From NCBI GenBank assembly GCA_042218115.1, contig JBDGRJ010000042.1:1-21262 (forward strand): a DNA stretch of 21,262 nt. The letters run 5' to 3'. The notes below the pieces were generated by a model. That model was not told where the DNA came from and ran no database searches. It saw only the letters and a program-made list of their open reading frames with translations. Origin of the DNA: JBDGRJ01 sp042218115 (GTDB lineage: Bacteria > Patescibacteriota > Patescibacteriia > Magasanikbacterales > UBA922). Both the position numbers and the translations under genes were made by a program. The stretch's first letter is position 1. Every line of letters starts with the position of its first letter. Positions 10,365 to 18,965 of the stretch are shown one piece after another.

Positions 10365-11341
10365 GTACAAGCAAACAAGACGCAGTCCGTCCGGGCCGTA
10401 GCACTGTTTCACGCTCAAAAAACGTTAAGGAGCCGCAGAACGCACGGATTGGAGGTGATTCAACAGTCAATATAGCTGCAAAGTTACAGAGAAGGTACGA
10501 TAAAAACCTGTTGCCGTTGTTACCTAATGTTCCTGGCGTTCATCGTTTGAATCATGAGCTTCAGCAGTTAGCGATAAAGAATCTGGAGAAAGTCGATAAA
10601 AGCAATGCATCGAAGATCTCTGATTTTGACTGGGATAACCTGTTAATCCTTGATGCATGTCGCCATGATCTCTACGAAGAAGTAAAAGGAAACAGCGCAG
10701 CTTCAAGGATTACTGTTGGCGGTGCTACGCACCAGTTCATCAAAGAAACTTTTACAAGTCAAAGCTTTGAGGATACACTTTTAGTTACGGCGAATCCGCA
10801 GTTCTCTAACAAGAAGTTCAAAGAGTATACTGGCCGGAAGGTAGAGGATGTTTTCCACACGGTCTTCCATACATGGAAAAACAAGTGGGATGAGAAAGAG
10901 AACACGGTTCAACCTGAGAAGGTTGTTGAGGATGTAAAGACGGCTGAGAAACTGTTTCCCAGTAAGCGGAAGCTCGTTGTTTTTCTTCAGCCTCATCAAC
11001 CGTTCATTGGCAAAGATTACAACGGAGATGGTTTGGTCCGCAGCAAGTTTTTCGGCGGTGAGACTTATGAAACTGTTTTCGATAAAGCGGAGAAAGGAGA
11101 ACTAGGTAGGGAAAAAGTCTGGAAGGGCTACCGTGAGAACCTTGAACTTGCTATAAAAGTTGTAGAGGATGAGCTTCTGCCCGTTCTGTCTGGCAAAACT
11201 GTTCTAACTTCAGATCACGGCAATTTGGTCGGCGAGGCAGGTTACTATGGCCACCCTGCTCCTCTAAAATCAGTCAAGGTTCTGCGTAAAGTTCCTTTAG
11301 TAGAACTTGATAAGGGAGGTGGGGACACCGGTGAAGCCTAG
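10361..11341 (+). CDS. Alkaline-phosphatase-superfamily (sulfatase-like) hydrolase
   Basis: 326 residues from GTG 10361 (GTGA overlap); an in-frame GTG at 10295 is possible. Motifs of the superfamily are visible: DWDNLLILDACRHDLYEEV (Asp98, then Cys100-Arg101, a sulfatase-like metal/nucleophile segment), VTANPQF, VFLQPHQPFIG, and TSDHGNLVGE (Asp285-His286), followed by YGHP (His298). These match the haloarchaeal sulfatase/type I phosphodiesterase-like family often found in surface-polysaccharide clusters. There is no signal peptide, so it would act in the cytoplasm or be packaged. The first 36 residues are basic and poorly conserved-looking; the family usually begins near the NIAAKLQRRYD segment at residue 37. 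In a virus it may modify glycans or lipids of host envelope or virion. It overlaps the adhesin start. Confidence 0.7.
   Translation: MSTSKQDAVRPGRSTVSRSKNVKEPQNARIGGDSTVNIAAKLQRRYDKNLLPLLPNVPGVHRLNHELQQLAIKNLEKVDKSNASKISDFDWDNLLILDACRHDLYEEVKGNSAASRITVGGATHQFIKETFTSQSFEDTLLVTANPQFSNKKFKEYTGRKVEDVFHTVFHTWKNKWDEKENTVQPEKVVEDVKTAEKLFPSKRKLVVFLQPHQPFIGKDYNGDGLVRSKFFGGETYETVFDKAEKGELGREKVWKGYRENLELAIKVVEDELLPVLSGKTVLTSDHGNLVGEAGYYGHPAPLKSVKVLRKVPLVELDKGGGDTGEA
11315..11333 (+). promoter_or_regulatory. Ribosome site deciding the adhesin start
   Basis: GGAGGTG (11315-11321) precedes GTG at 11331 by nine bases. The longer in-frame start, TTG at 11307, lies before this site, so GTG 11331 is the likely start. 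It places a proper signal peptide at the N-terminus. Confidence 0.7.
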
Positions 11342-14300
11342 AAATCTTGCAGTTTTCTCCTTTGTTTTCCTGGCTTTGACTTTCTCTGTATCAGGTTACA
11401 GTTCTCCAAGTTATGAAAAGGGTTACTGGACTTTCAACGGTACTTGTCCTGCCGAAGATATTTCAGGGAATAACAACGATGGAACCTGTATCAATACGCC
11501 TACAACAGGAGTGACAGGGCTATTTGATAATGCCTACAGTTTTGAAAGGTCAAACAGCGAGTATGTAAAGGTCGCTGACTCCTCTTCTTTGGATATTACT
11601 GGAGAATTAACTGTAGTGGCTCATGTCCGTTTTGAATCAGTTGGCAATTGGATTGTACTAGGTAAAGATGACGATACAAATGGTAGATCTTATACTTTTT
11701 CCTATAGACCAGTAAGTAAAGCTGAAGCTGGTTGGAAATTCTATGTTAATGGAGGAGGAAATATAGGTTCTAACATGATTAACTATGAACCTCCTAATGG
11801 AGTACAGACTGGAAAGTTTTACTGTGTAGCTGGTGTCTGGGATAACAACGCTGACGGAGATGGTAGTGACGATACTGCCAGTATTTTCTTTGATAACGGT
11901 ACTAAAAAAACTATTAACGGTGTTGCCTCAATCCCTACTTCCTCTGCGGCTCTAGGGATAGGTGCAAGGACTTACGACGGAGCTGAATACTTCTTTGACG
12001 GTACGATTGATGAACCACGAGTTGTCTCTGAGTCTCTTACGGAATCCACGATCCAAGATCTTTGCGACACAAACACGTACAGCGGTGATACAAAGCCTTC
12101 TATCACGTTGAACAATCCTTCGGATGGCGGAACAATTCAAAACCCTGTAGATTTCAACGCCACCGTCACCGATGACAATGATATTAAAAATGCTTCTCTC
12201 TACACGAACGAGTCGGGTACTTGGAGCAAGGTTAACTCCACTACGTATTCTTCTACAACTACCTCTGAAACAGTGGTTTTCACCCGTGACCTTGCTGACG
12301 GAACATACAAATACGGTTTCAAAGCCTACGACAATAATAACCAGTACGTTTTTTCCTCTAACAAAACCTTCACAGTCTCCTCAACCACTACAAAAGATTC
12401 TGGTACAAGTTTCGAAGATTTTGAACGAAGCAATCCGATAAGTGATTACACGGATGACATAAACAGCTACACCGCTCAAACCGGTTTAGTTTTACACGGG
12501 TCGAAAGCAGCAAACGGTACAACACCTGTAGGAGGTGGAGGAGTAACAATAAGATCTACTTCTGGTTTACCGAGTTATCCGAGTCCTGGAAGCAACTGGA
12601 CTCAGCAAATTTATTTGAGCGAGGGAGATCAGTATGCGGCTCACTTGTTCGGGTCGCAGAGCGGTGCAAACGGGTTGACGCAGAGTTACCGGGTTGAAAT
12701 AGCTACAGCAAATGACCAACTTTCACTATATGAATACAGTGGTGGCAGCAACATGAAAATGGCTTCTACGAGTGTCAATTTCCAAGCAGGGAACTGGTAT
12801 AACATCAGTATTGATTGGAGGAGTAACAACACGATTTTTGTTTACGTTACTGATTCTACAGGTGCAAAGCTTGCCGAGATCTCTGCTACGGACAGCACCT
12901 TCACTTCAGGAGGTATCGGGTGGAGAGCCTATGACAGCAACGATCAAAGCCAGATAACTTTTGACGGATACAACATTTCAAGTACGTCTAGTAGTGCTGT
13001 TTCCCTTTCGTTTAACAAGTCGTACACAGGTTCCGTGTATAATAATGCATCTGAAGTCCGTGTTCAAGGAACGACTTCGGAAAAAGCCAATATCTCAATA
13101 AAACTAGATGGAAGTGGAACAAGTACCACGATTTGTACTAATTGCACGTCTTTCAATTATCTCGCTGATTACACTGGGTTCGGCAGTCATAACTTCACTC
13201 TCACAGCCACAGATAACAACGATTCCAGTGACTCCGTACAATCCACCAAATCGTTTAATCTAGTTAAAGGAGAGGAATACAATACAAACTACGAATTCAA
13301 TCAGGGGACGATTTTCGGAGATATAAATATTAATAACAACTTGATTGACTTGACTGTCTCTCAAGGATCAGGTACTTTAAAATCCCAGGTTGTGGATTTC
13401 GGAAAAAAAGTAAACCTCGAGAATTTCAGAATAAATGCGGATGTACCTGTGAACTTTAACTCTTGGCAACTTGCTTCAAGCAATCCTGTAATGACGAATA
13501 AGTTGCTTGGTACGTGGGGTAATGCTTCGGGTCCTGACAGTCCTACTTTCCTGCGTCCTTGGGATAATGGAACCGTGTTCATGTATTTCACGGCTGCCGA
13601 AACGCTAAATGATCCTGATAAAGCGTGGGATATTGGAGTGTGTAAATCTAATGACGGAGGTTTTTCATGGACTTGCAGCAACGACAATCCTACTTTGACT
13701 GTAGGGGCTGGCCCTGATAGAACTACTTGTAAGAATAATCAAAATGTGGCTGGTGTCGGAGATCCCACGGTAGCGTACAACTCTGAAGGTGAAAATCTTG
13801 TTCACATGTGGATGAATCCTGGATGTGTCGGAGATCTCTGGTACATCAACTTTTCAATTAGTAAAGCGTTTTCAGATATTGGAAACTTCAGCGACATCAC
13901 GGTTTTGCAGAAAAGGGATGATATGGAGAATCCAGAGATTCTTGTACGGAATGAAAGTTATTGTCTTTACCGTTACCACAGGGCGCAAGATGTTATAGAG
14001 GTTTTCAAGAGTTCTGATCCTATAATCAAAGAGTCTGCGGTTGACACGGATATTACTACTGCTTATACTACTGGAAGTGTGTGGAATCAAAACGGCGATG
14101 TTTACTTGCAGACAAGTGATGGCGGTTCCCGCAATCTTTCTGAATTATATGAAGTCTGGAAGTCTACGGATTCGTCTAACACCTGTCCTACAAGTTTCAA
14201 AATTGCTAATGATGCTGTTTATCCTCCTCCTAATACAGGTGATTGGAATGATGAATATGCGTACAAGGACGGCGGGACTTTCCTTTGGAACGGTACTCGC

Positions 14301-17300
14301 CGCTTGATGTTTATTGGTACGAATCACTCGACTAATTCCCATAATTATGCTGACTTGGGAATGGGTTGGAGTGAGTTAAATCAGACTTCTGTAAATGTTA
14401 CTTTGGCTGCTTCCAGTTCTAGCAGTTTTTCCAGTATTAAGGATTCTGTAAAGGTTGAGAGTTACGGGGGCAGCTTTTCCTATGGTATCAAAGATTTGGC
14501 AAATACAAGGTATTACCGTGCGAATTTCAGTCTGGGCAGCGGCTATACTGATTCTACTACGCCGACTTTGTATGATGTAAGTTTTGAGGCTGATTTATCT
14601 GTAGATTCTACGGCGCCGACTTCTTCGGATAATTGGACTGCTTCGGGTTATGTGGACAAGTCTTCGACAGTAATTGAGTTGACTGCGACTGACAGTGGTG
14701 GCGGGGTTGTGGCGAATATTAGTTACAGGGTGAACGGCGGGAGCTACAGCACCGTATCCGGGAGCAGTGTAGACGTAACTATTAGCACGCAGGGCAACAA
14801 TACTTTAGAGTATTACGCCACCGACAACGCTGGAAATGTAGAATCAGTGAACACCGAGTATGTGGCACTCAACGGCGACAGCATTCCAGCAGTGGATCTC
14901 AAGTTTTCAACCAATTCCGCTTACGTGAACGATAGCTTTAGCGCAATCGTAAACGCTTCAGATGACTATGGAGTTACCAAACTTGAGATTGACTGGACAA
15001 GCGACGGCATATACGACGCTACTAAAACCGGGACAGATCTCTCAACATTTACCGCTAACCACAGCTACAGCAGCAGTGGAGTCTACACGGTCACAGCAAA
15101 GGCTACAGACAACGCAAGTCAAACTAACACGGCTACGAAAACCTTTACGGTTCAGACAAAAGCTAACAAAACAATTTTGGAGAGCTGTTCTTCCAGTAAA
15201 TCTACAGAGTTTTGCCTATCAAATAAATCAAGTCCATACAGTCAAAAGGGATTGACCAGTAAGGAAACAATCACGAAAAATTATACTGTCAATGTCCCTA
15301 ATGACAAGACCGGAGAGTACAGGTTTTTCGGCTTCGTCAACAGTACAGCAAGCCATAACTCGTATGTCGAATCGGAGAAGGTGAACATTACAGTTAATGA
15401 TGCTGCGTCTTTGACGAACTCTGCGCCTACTGCCGAGTTTACAGCTTCGGCCACGAGCGTCTGTACTGGTGATACTGTAGATTTCGACGCTTCTGGCAGC
15501 AGTGATTCTGACGGTAGTATCCAAAGTTATGACTGGAGCTTCGGAGATAATTCAGGCGGTACAGGTGTTTTCACTAGCCACAGCTACAATTCGACAGGGA
15601 CATACACGGTTACGTTGACAGTAACCGATGACGACGGAGCAACGGATTCTGTAAGTGGCTCGATTGATGTCAATTCCTGCACCAGTAGTGGAGGCGGTGG
15701 TTCAAGTGGAGGAGATGGTGGTGGAGGCGGCACTAATTCGAGTACAGGAGGAACCGCTTTCCTGGAGAACAGTGAAGCCGGTATAGTTGCTCCTCACATC
15801 GGGGCACGGTACGGAGCTGGCGCTGCCACTGTAGACGAGAATAACAGCGTGACTGTAACGGTTCGTGGTGAAGAGGTTACGATTGAGGTTGTTGATGTGG
15901 TGAACACGACCCGTGCAAATGTCAAATTCAACGGCAACCTGAAAACATTGGATGAAGGCGATACTTACACTTACACGACTTCTAACGGCGTGGATACTCA
16001 GATCTGGATGCCGGATGTCTTGCCTGGGTGGAGTGGATATAATGCTTCGGCTCGTTTCTCCGTGGTACAGGCAGTTTCCAGCAATCATGTTCCAATTAGT
16101 TACAACTACAGTTTAAGCGAGTCGTTGAATGTTACTCTGCAGTACAGGGAGACCGGGCCGGGCCACAACTGGAAGAACGTGAACGAGACCCAGCCTGGCA
16201 CGGTTACGGAACGCGTCACAGAAGTCGTGACTGTTGAGCAGGGGATCTACGAGACAAGGGTACTCCTCGAGAACAGTACACATAACTCGACCACTTCACC
16301 AGTCGGATTCTACGTGGGGCAAGTACCTTCAATTACAATCATAGAACCTCCAAAAGGAAAAACCTACAACCGCAGACCCAACCCGAGAGTAAGGTTGCCG
16401 ATAAAATACAACGCAACTACTTTCAACAGTACAAAATTCGGGGCATACTACTACGGTAACAACGGACAGATCTACAGAAACGCAGAGATAATAGACACGG
16501 ATAAAAAAGATACTTTCGACATACTTGACCTGCTGGAGATAGCGAAAACTTATTCGTGGATCAGTACGTTCGGTGTTTACGGAGATGCATTTCAGCTTAT
16601 CCAAGTCCCAGAACAAGTCTCATTCACACAGGAACTTTCAGTTTCCATAGCAGGTGTAGAGGGGGATTACACAGCTTACGTTAATGCGTCATCGAATAAC
16701 TCTGCAGGATTCAATGCCACGAGCATAGGGCAGACAGCCTACCTAAATATTATTTCACCGAATAACAACTCTATCCAAAACGATAGAGAGAAAGAAGTTT
16801 TCACAGATACAGGTAAAAAGATAAACTACACGCTCCACAGAAACAACTCAATAAGTAAAGAGAAAGACTTCAACTCTGAAACAAGCGGAAACGAAACATT
16901 CAAAGACCCGTACTTTGCACCGCTCTATCCTGTAAACAAGCAGACAGTAATGGTAGAAGACTTAAACAAATCATCCATTACTTTCTACTTCGACATGGGG
17001 CACGGAGGCACAGCGCTTCTAAACCGTACAATCTACATAGAGAAAGGAAACAAGACAGAAGCTAAAATCGGTTTACAGCCGGATAAAGTCGAATACTCGG
17101 TTCGTGTAAACACTTCGTACCTTGAGACAGGTGACTGGGTAGAGAACACCAACTACACGTGGTACGCTGTCTGGAGCCATGACGGCACCGTAGTCTACAA
17201 CACAAGCGGATTCGAGAACGGTTCAAAGATATTCACCGTAGAACAAAAAGAAAAAACATTAACCCAGCTCGCAGGAGCATGGTTCGACCCTGTGATTACA

Positions 17301-17549
17301 GGGGCAGCGATAGTCTATGACGCTAACAGAAGCAGCATCAAGCTCTTTATCGCATTGTTCATCACGATCGGCTGGCACCTCGGCTTCAAAATCAACGATT
17401 ACCCAACGCTGGCGCAGGCAGGAGCAGCTGTCTGGTTCATATTCTTTAGTTACATAGAATATATCCCGGATTCGATACAGGCCGTGGTACTGTTCATAGC
17501 GGTAGCAGTAGCAGTCATCAAGTTCATGCGAGGTGACATCAACCTGTGA
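11331..17549 (+). CDS. Giant multidomain secreted adhesin, VP4-like virion tip protein
   Basis: 2072 residues. Signal peptide at about 7-22 (VFSFVFLALTFSVSG). Domains in order: LamG/concanavalin-like fold about 25-250 (starting KGYWTFNGTCPAEDISGNNN); Ig-like about 255-353; second concanavalin-like about 360-550; Ig-like about 555-645; a propeller-like region about 705-1020 resembling glycosidase/sialidase blades (SPTFLRPWDNGTVFMYFTAA, SNDGGFSWTC, GVGDPTVAYN); an OmpL47/Ig-like unit about 1087-1180 (NGGSYSTVSG, NTLEYYATDNAGNVES); PKD-like about 1187-1273; CARDB-like; a canonical PKD about 1364-1450 (FDASGSSDSDGSIQSYDWSF, HSYNSTGTYTVTLTVTD); a Gly/Ser linker about 1451-1477; a beta-rich C-terminal module; and three hydrophobic segments about 1995-2066. 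It is probably a host-binding tip anchored in the virion membrane, like fusellovirus VP4. A cellular S-layer-type adhesin is the alternative. Confidence 0.78.
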   Translation: MKPRNLAVFSFVFLALTFSVSGYSSPSYEKGYWTFNGTCPAEDISGNNNDGTCINTPTTGVTGLFDNAYSFERSNSEYVKVADSSSLDITGELTVVAHVRFESVGNWIVLGKDDDTNGRSYTFSYRPVSKAEAGWKFYVNGGGNIGSNMINYEPPNGVQTGKFYCVAGVWDNNADGDGSDDTASIFFDNGTKKTINGVASIPTSSAALGIGARTYDGAEYFFDGTIDEPRVVSESLTESTIQDLCDTNTYSGDTKPSITLNNPSDGGTIQNPVDFNATVTDDNDIKNASLYTNESGTWSKVNSTTYSSTTTSETVVFTRDLADGTYKYGFKAYDNNNQYVFSSNKTFTVSSTTTKDSGTSFEDFERSNPISDYTDDINSYTAQTGLVLHGSKAANGTTPVGGGGVTIRSTSGLPSYPSPGSNWTQQIYLSEGDQYAAHLFGSQSGANGLTQSYRVEIATANDQLSLYEYSGGSNMKMASTSVNFQAGNWYNISIDWRSNNTIFVYVTDSTGAKLAEISATDSTFTSGGIGWRAYDSNDQSQITFDGYNISSTSSSAVSLSFNKSYTGSVYNNASEVRVQGTTSEKANISIKLDGSGTSTTICTNCTSFNYLADYTGFGSHNFTLTATDNNDSSDSVQSTKSFNLVKGEEYNTNYEFNQGTIFGDININNNLIDLTVSQGSGTLKSQVVDFGKKVNLENFRINADVPVNFNSWQLASSNPVMTNKLLGTWGNASGPDSPTFLRPWDNGTVFMYFTAAETLNDPDKAWDIGVCKSNDGGFSWTCSNDNPTLTVGAGPDRTTCKNNQNVAGVGDPTVAYNSEGENLVHMWMNPGCVGDLWYINFSISKAFSDIGNFSDITVLQKRDDMENPEILVRNESYCLYRYHRAQDVIEVFKSSDPIIKESAVDTDITTAYTTGSVWNQNGDVYLQTSDGGSRNLSELYEVWKSTDSSNTCPTSFKIANDAVYPPPNTGDWNDEYAYKDGGTFLWNGTRRLMFIGTNHSTNSHNYADLGMGWSELNQTSVNVTLAASSSSSFSSIKDSVKVESYGGSFSYGIKDLANTRYYRANFSLGSGYTDSTTPTLYDVSFEADLSVDSTAPTSSDNWTASGYVDKSSTVIELTATDSGGGVVANISYRVNGGSYSTVSGSSVDVTISTQGNNTLEYYATDNAGNVESVNTEYVALNGDSIPAVDLKFSTNSAYVNDSFSAIVNASDDYGVTKLEIDWTSDGIYDATKTGTDLSTFTANHSYSSSGVYTVTAKATDNASQTNTATKTFTVQTKANKTILESCSSSKSTEFCLSNKSSPYSQKGLTSKETITKNYTVNVPNDKTGEYRFFGFVNSTASHNSYVESEKVNITVNDAASLTNSAPTAEFTASATSVCTGDTVDFDASGSSDSDGSIQSYDWSFGDNSGGTGVFTSHSYNSTGTYTVTLTVTDDDGATDSVSGSIDVNSCTSSGGGGSSGGDGGGGGTNSSTGGTAFLENSEAGIVAPHIGARYGAGAATVDENNSVTVTVRGEEVTIEVVDVVNTTRANVKFNGNLKTLDEGDTYTYTTSNGVDTQIWMPDVLPGWSGYNASARFSVVQAVSSNHVPISYNYSLSESLNVTLQYRETGPGHNWKNVNETQPGTVTERVTEVVTVEQGIYETRVLLENSTHNSTTSPVGFYVGQVPSITIIEPPKGKTYNRRPNPRVRLPIKYNATTFNSTKFGAYYYGNNGQIYRNAEIIDTDKKDTFDILDLLEIAKTYSWISTFGVYGDAFQLIQVPEQVSFTQELSVSIAGVEGDYTAYVNASSNNSAGFNATSIGQTAYLNIISPNNNSIQNDREKEVFTDTGKKINYTLHRNNSISKEKDFNSETSGNETFKDPYFAPLYPVNKQTVMVEDLNKSSITFYFDMGHGGTALLNRTIYIEKGNKTEAKIGLQPDKVEYSVRVNTSYLETGDWVENTNYTWYAVWSHDGTVVYNTSGFENGSKIFTVEQKEKTLTQLAGAWFDPVITGAAIVYDANRSSIKLFIALFITIGWHLGFKINDYPTLAQAGAAVWFIFFSYIEYIPDSIQAVVLFIAVAVAVIKFMRGDINL

Positions 17550-17857
17550 AAGGACAGTTCGGCTCTCGTGTTGGTTTCCTGGTGTTCGGCGTCCTTACCA
17601 TCGTTACGCTTAGTTTTGTCTCGGCAGAGCTTGGAGTAGATACTGTAAACTGTGGAGATCCAAGCGATATACTTCAACAACCTGGAGAAAATGCTACAAC
17701 AGTTCAAAAAGTTATCCAGCCTGCAAATGATTTAGTTGATGTTTTCTTCGGCTGCAGCAGTTCAAACACCTTGATAAACGGCTTTTTCGTAGCACTGAGT
17801 GCAGCAGTTATCTTGATAGTGCTCGGAATAGCCAAAGACCTGGTGCCGTTCACATGA
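17546..17857 (+). CDS. Small membrane protein with signal-like N-terminus
   Basis: 103 residues from GTG 17546 (GTGA overlap with the adhesin stop). A hydrophobic segment about 9-27 (VGFLVFGVLTIVTLSFVSA) ends in a possible cleavage site. An external loop with two cysteines (VDTVNCGDP and FFGCSSS), possibly disulfide-linked, follows. A C-terminal helix (GFFVALSAAVILIVLGIAKD) ends the protein. Coupled to the adhesin, it is probably a minor virion membrane protein or adhesin partner. The next ATG overlaps its stop. Confidence 0.65.
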   Translation: MKGQFGSRVGFLVFGVLTIVTLSFVSAELGVDTVNCGDPSDILQQPGENATTVQKVIQPANDLVDVFFGCSSSNTLINGFFVALSAAVILIVLGIAKDLVPFT

Positions 17858-18039
17858 AAAGACTGACTGCTTTCGGAGCGTTTCTTATAGTAACGACACT
17901 GGGTTTTTACGCCGGAAATATTAACAGCAGTCTTCTCGGCATAGACTTGACTACTGCGTCCAATGAGATAGTGAACCTGTTTAAAATCGGTTTATGGGTT
18001 CTAGCTCTCGGGATTCTTTCCCGTGCGGAGGTGACTTAA
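17854..18039 (+). CDS. Two-helix small membrane protein
   Basis: 61 residues. Helices about 4-20 (LTAFGAFLIVTTLGFYAG) and 42-57 (LFKIGLWVLALGILS), joined by a polar loop (NINSSLLGIDLTTASNE). ATG 17854 overlaps the previous stop. The tail RAEVT encodes the GGAGGTGA ribosome site (18027-18034) for the next gene. Size and shape match minor capsid or tail-membrane proteins of spindle viruses, but similarity is not decisive. Confidence 0.6.
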   Translation: MKRLTAFGAFLIVTTLGFYAGNINSSLLGIDLTTASNEIVNLFKIGLWVLALGILSRAEVT

Positions 18040-18043
18040 GGCG

Positions 18044-18238
18044 ATGCCGAAGCTTTGGGAGACTGTTACAGTAATGTTTTTCGGTGCATTAGCGATGGGT
18101 AATATAGACCAGTTAAGTAATTCTGTGAAGAATATCGGTGTGTATGGAACCAGTACGGGCTCGGCTGTTAACCTGTTTTTCTACCTCTTGATTTTTGCTG
18201 TGATGGTTTTGGTGTTGAGATCCTACCTCGAGAAGTAA
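18044..18238 (+). CDS. Two-helix coat-like small protein
   Basis: 64 residues. A weakly hydrophobic first helix (VTVMFFGALAMGN), a polar loop (QLSNSVKNIGVYGTSTGS), then a strong helix (AVNLFFYLLIFAVMVLVLRS) and a charged tail (YLEK). The order helix, Asn/Gly/Thr-rich turn, helix, YxxK-type tail is close to that of fusellovirus VP1 and of the coat pair at 622-1117. It may be a third coat paralogue or a minor capsid protein. GGAGGTGA at 18027 sets the start. It ends at the intergenic operator-like repeats. Confidence 0.6.
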   Translation: MPKLWETVTVMFFGALAMGNIDQLSNSVKNIGVYGTSTGSAVNLFFYLLIFAVMVLVLRSYLEK

Positions 18239-18256
18239 CTAATAATAACTAACTTA
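18239..18256 (+). promoter_or_regulatory. Operator-like AACTAATAATAACTAA repeats
   Basis: AACTAAT and AACTAA recur just downstream of the stop at 18238 and 30-45 bases before the leaderless ATG at 18287. The elements resemble half-sites of the ACTAATATTAGT operators, so the RHH gene that follows may regulate itself. AT-rich bases here may also serve as its TATA box. Confidence 0.4.
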
Positions 18257-18286
18257 AGGCTCGGGGGATAATACAGGGATAAAAAT

Positions 18287-18424
18287 ATGGCAGATCTTGT
18301 GGTAATCCTCCCGAATGAACTGGAAGAAAATTTTCAAGATGAAGAAGAACGAACCGGGCGAAACAAGTCTGAAGTAACTCGTGCAGCCCTGGAAGAATAC
18401 TTTATGCGGAGGGGTCTTCTATGA
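18287..18424 (+). CDS. Ribbon-helix-helix (CopG-type) regulator
   Basis: 45 residues, below most length cut-offs. MADLVVILPNELEENFQDEE then RTGRNKSEVTRAALEEYFMR is the CopG/Arc pattern: strand, helix A, the turn 'GRNKSEVTR', helix B. It would bind an operator as a dimer through its N-terminal strand. There is no Shine-Dalgarno site; the ATG is leaderless with AT-rich operator-like repeats upstream. It sits in the middle of the late region, the second clear RHH protein with such sites nearby. Its stop overlaps the next ATG (ATGA). Confidence 0.7.
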   Translation: MADLVVILPNELEENFQDEEERTGRNKSEVTRAALEEYFMRRGLL

Positions 18425-18796
18425 AGCCTATGCAGCTCGGGNNNNNNNNNNNNNNNNNNNNNNNNNNNNNNNNNNNNNNNNNNNNNNNNNNNNNNNNNNN
18501 NNNNNNNNNNNNNNNNNNNNNNNNNNNNNNNNNNNNNNNNNAAAGGCTTTATGACTCTGCTTGTATTATGCTTGGCAAGTTTTTACTTCGGCTATACTGA
18601 TGCTGCTACAATCTTCGCTGTTTATTCAGCCATGTTCGGCTACTCAGGTATCTCGTCGATGCAAGGTTCTTCCTCTGTAGGCCAGGGTAACGACGAAGGA
18701 TTGGACGACATCGAAAACATGATGAACGATGCATTGGATATGGCAGAAGAATTTCAACAACAGAAACAAGGCGAACAGGTGACCGCAGATGACTGA
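18421..18796 (+). CDS. Membrane protein interrupted by the assembly gap
   Basis: ATG 18421 (ATGA overlap) opens MKPMQLG and runs into the 100-N gap. After the gap a frame reads KGFMTLLVLCLASFYFGYTD, then a second hydrophobic stretch (AATIFAVYSAMFGYSGIS), a Ser/Gly linker and an acidic helix (EGLDDIENMMNDALDMAEEF), ending at TGA 18794-18796. The two parts are out of frame across exactly 100 N, but such a gap length is usually nominal. One gene is the simplest reading; two genes cannot be excluded. Probably a small virion or accessory membrane protein. Confidence 0.5.
18442..18541. other. Assembly gap of 100 N
   Basis: The round length suggests a scaffold join of unknown true size, so total genome length and the gene across it are uncertain. 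Confidence 1.
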
Positions 18797-18965
18797 AGAA
18801 TGCAGTGTCTGCCTCGAAGAAAAAAGACGCAGCAACATGACCTTCCTCGACCCTATAGAAGACTGGATCTGCAACAGCTGCCTCGCCAAAGGAAGACAAG
18901 CCGGAGTAAACAGCCTCGAGGACGGTCAAAAACTCACAGAAATGATTAGAAACGGAGAAGTATAA
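18789..18965 (+). CDS. Small zinc-ribbon protein
   Basis: 58 residues from ATG 18789, overlapping the previous gene by eight bases. CxxC-x19-CxxC (Cys5, 8, 28, 31: EECSVCLEE and WICNSCLAKG) forms a zinc ribbon, followed by a short helix (LEDGQKLTEMIRNGEV). Its TAA overlaps the next ATG by one base. It resembles the zinc ribbons of the early operon (4993, 5947) but lies in the late operon, so it may be an assembly or late-transcription factor. Family not recognised. Confidence 0.6.
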   Translation: MTEECSVCLEEKRRSNMTFLDPIEDWICNSCLAKGRQAGVNSLEDGQKLTEMIRNGEV

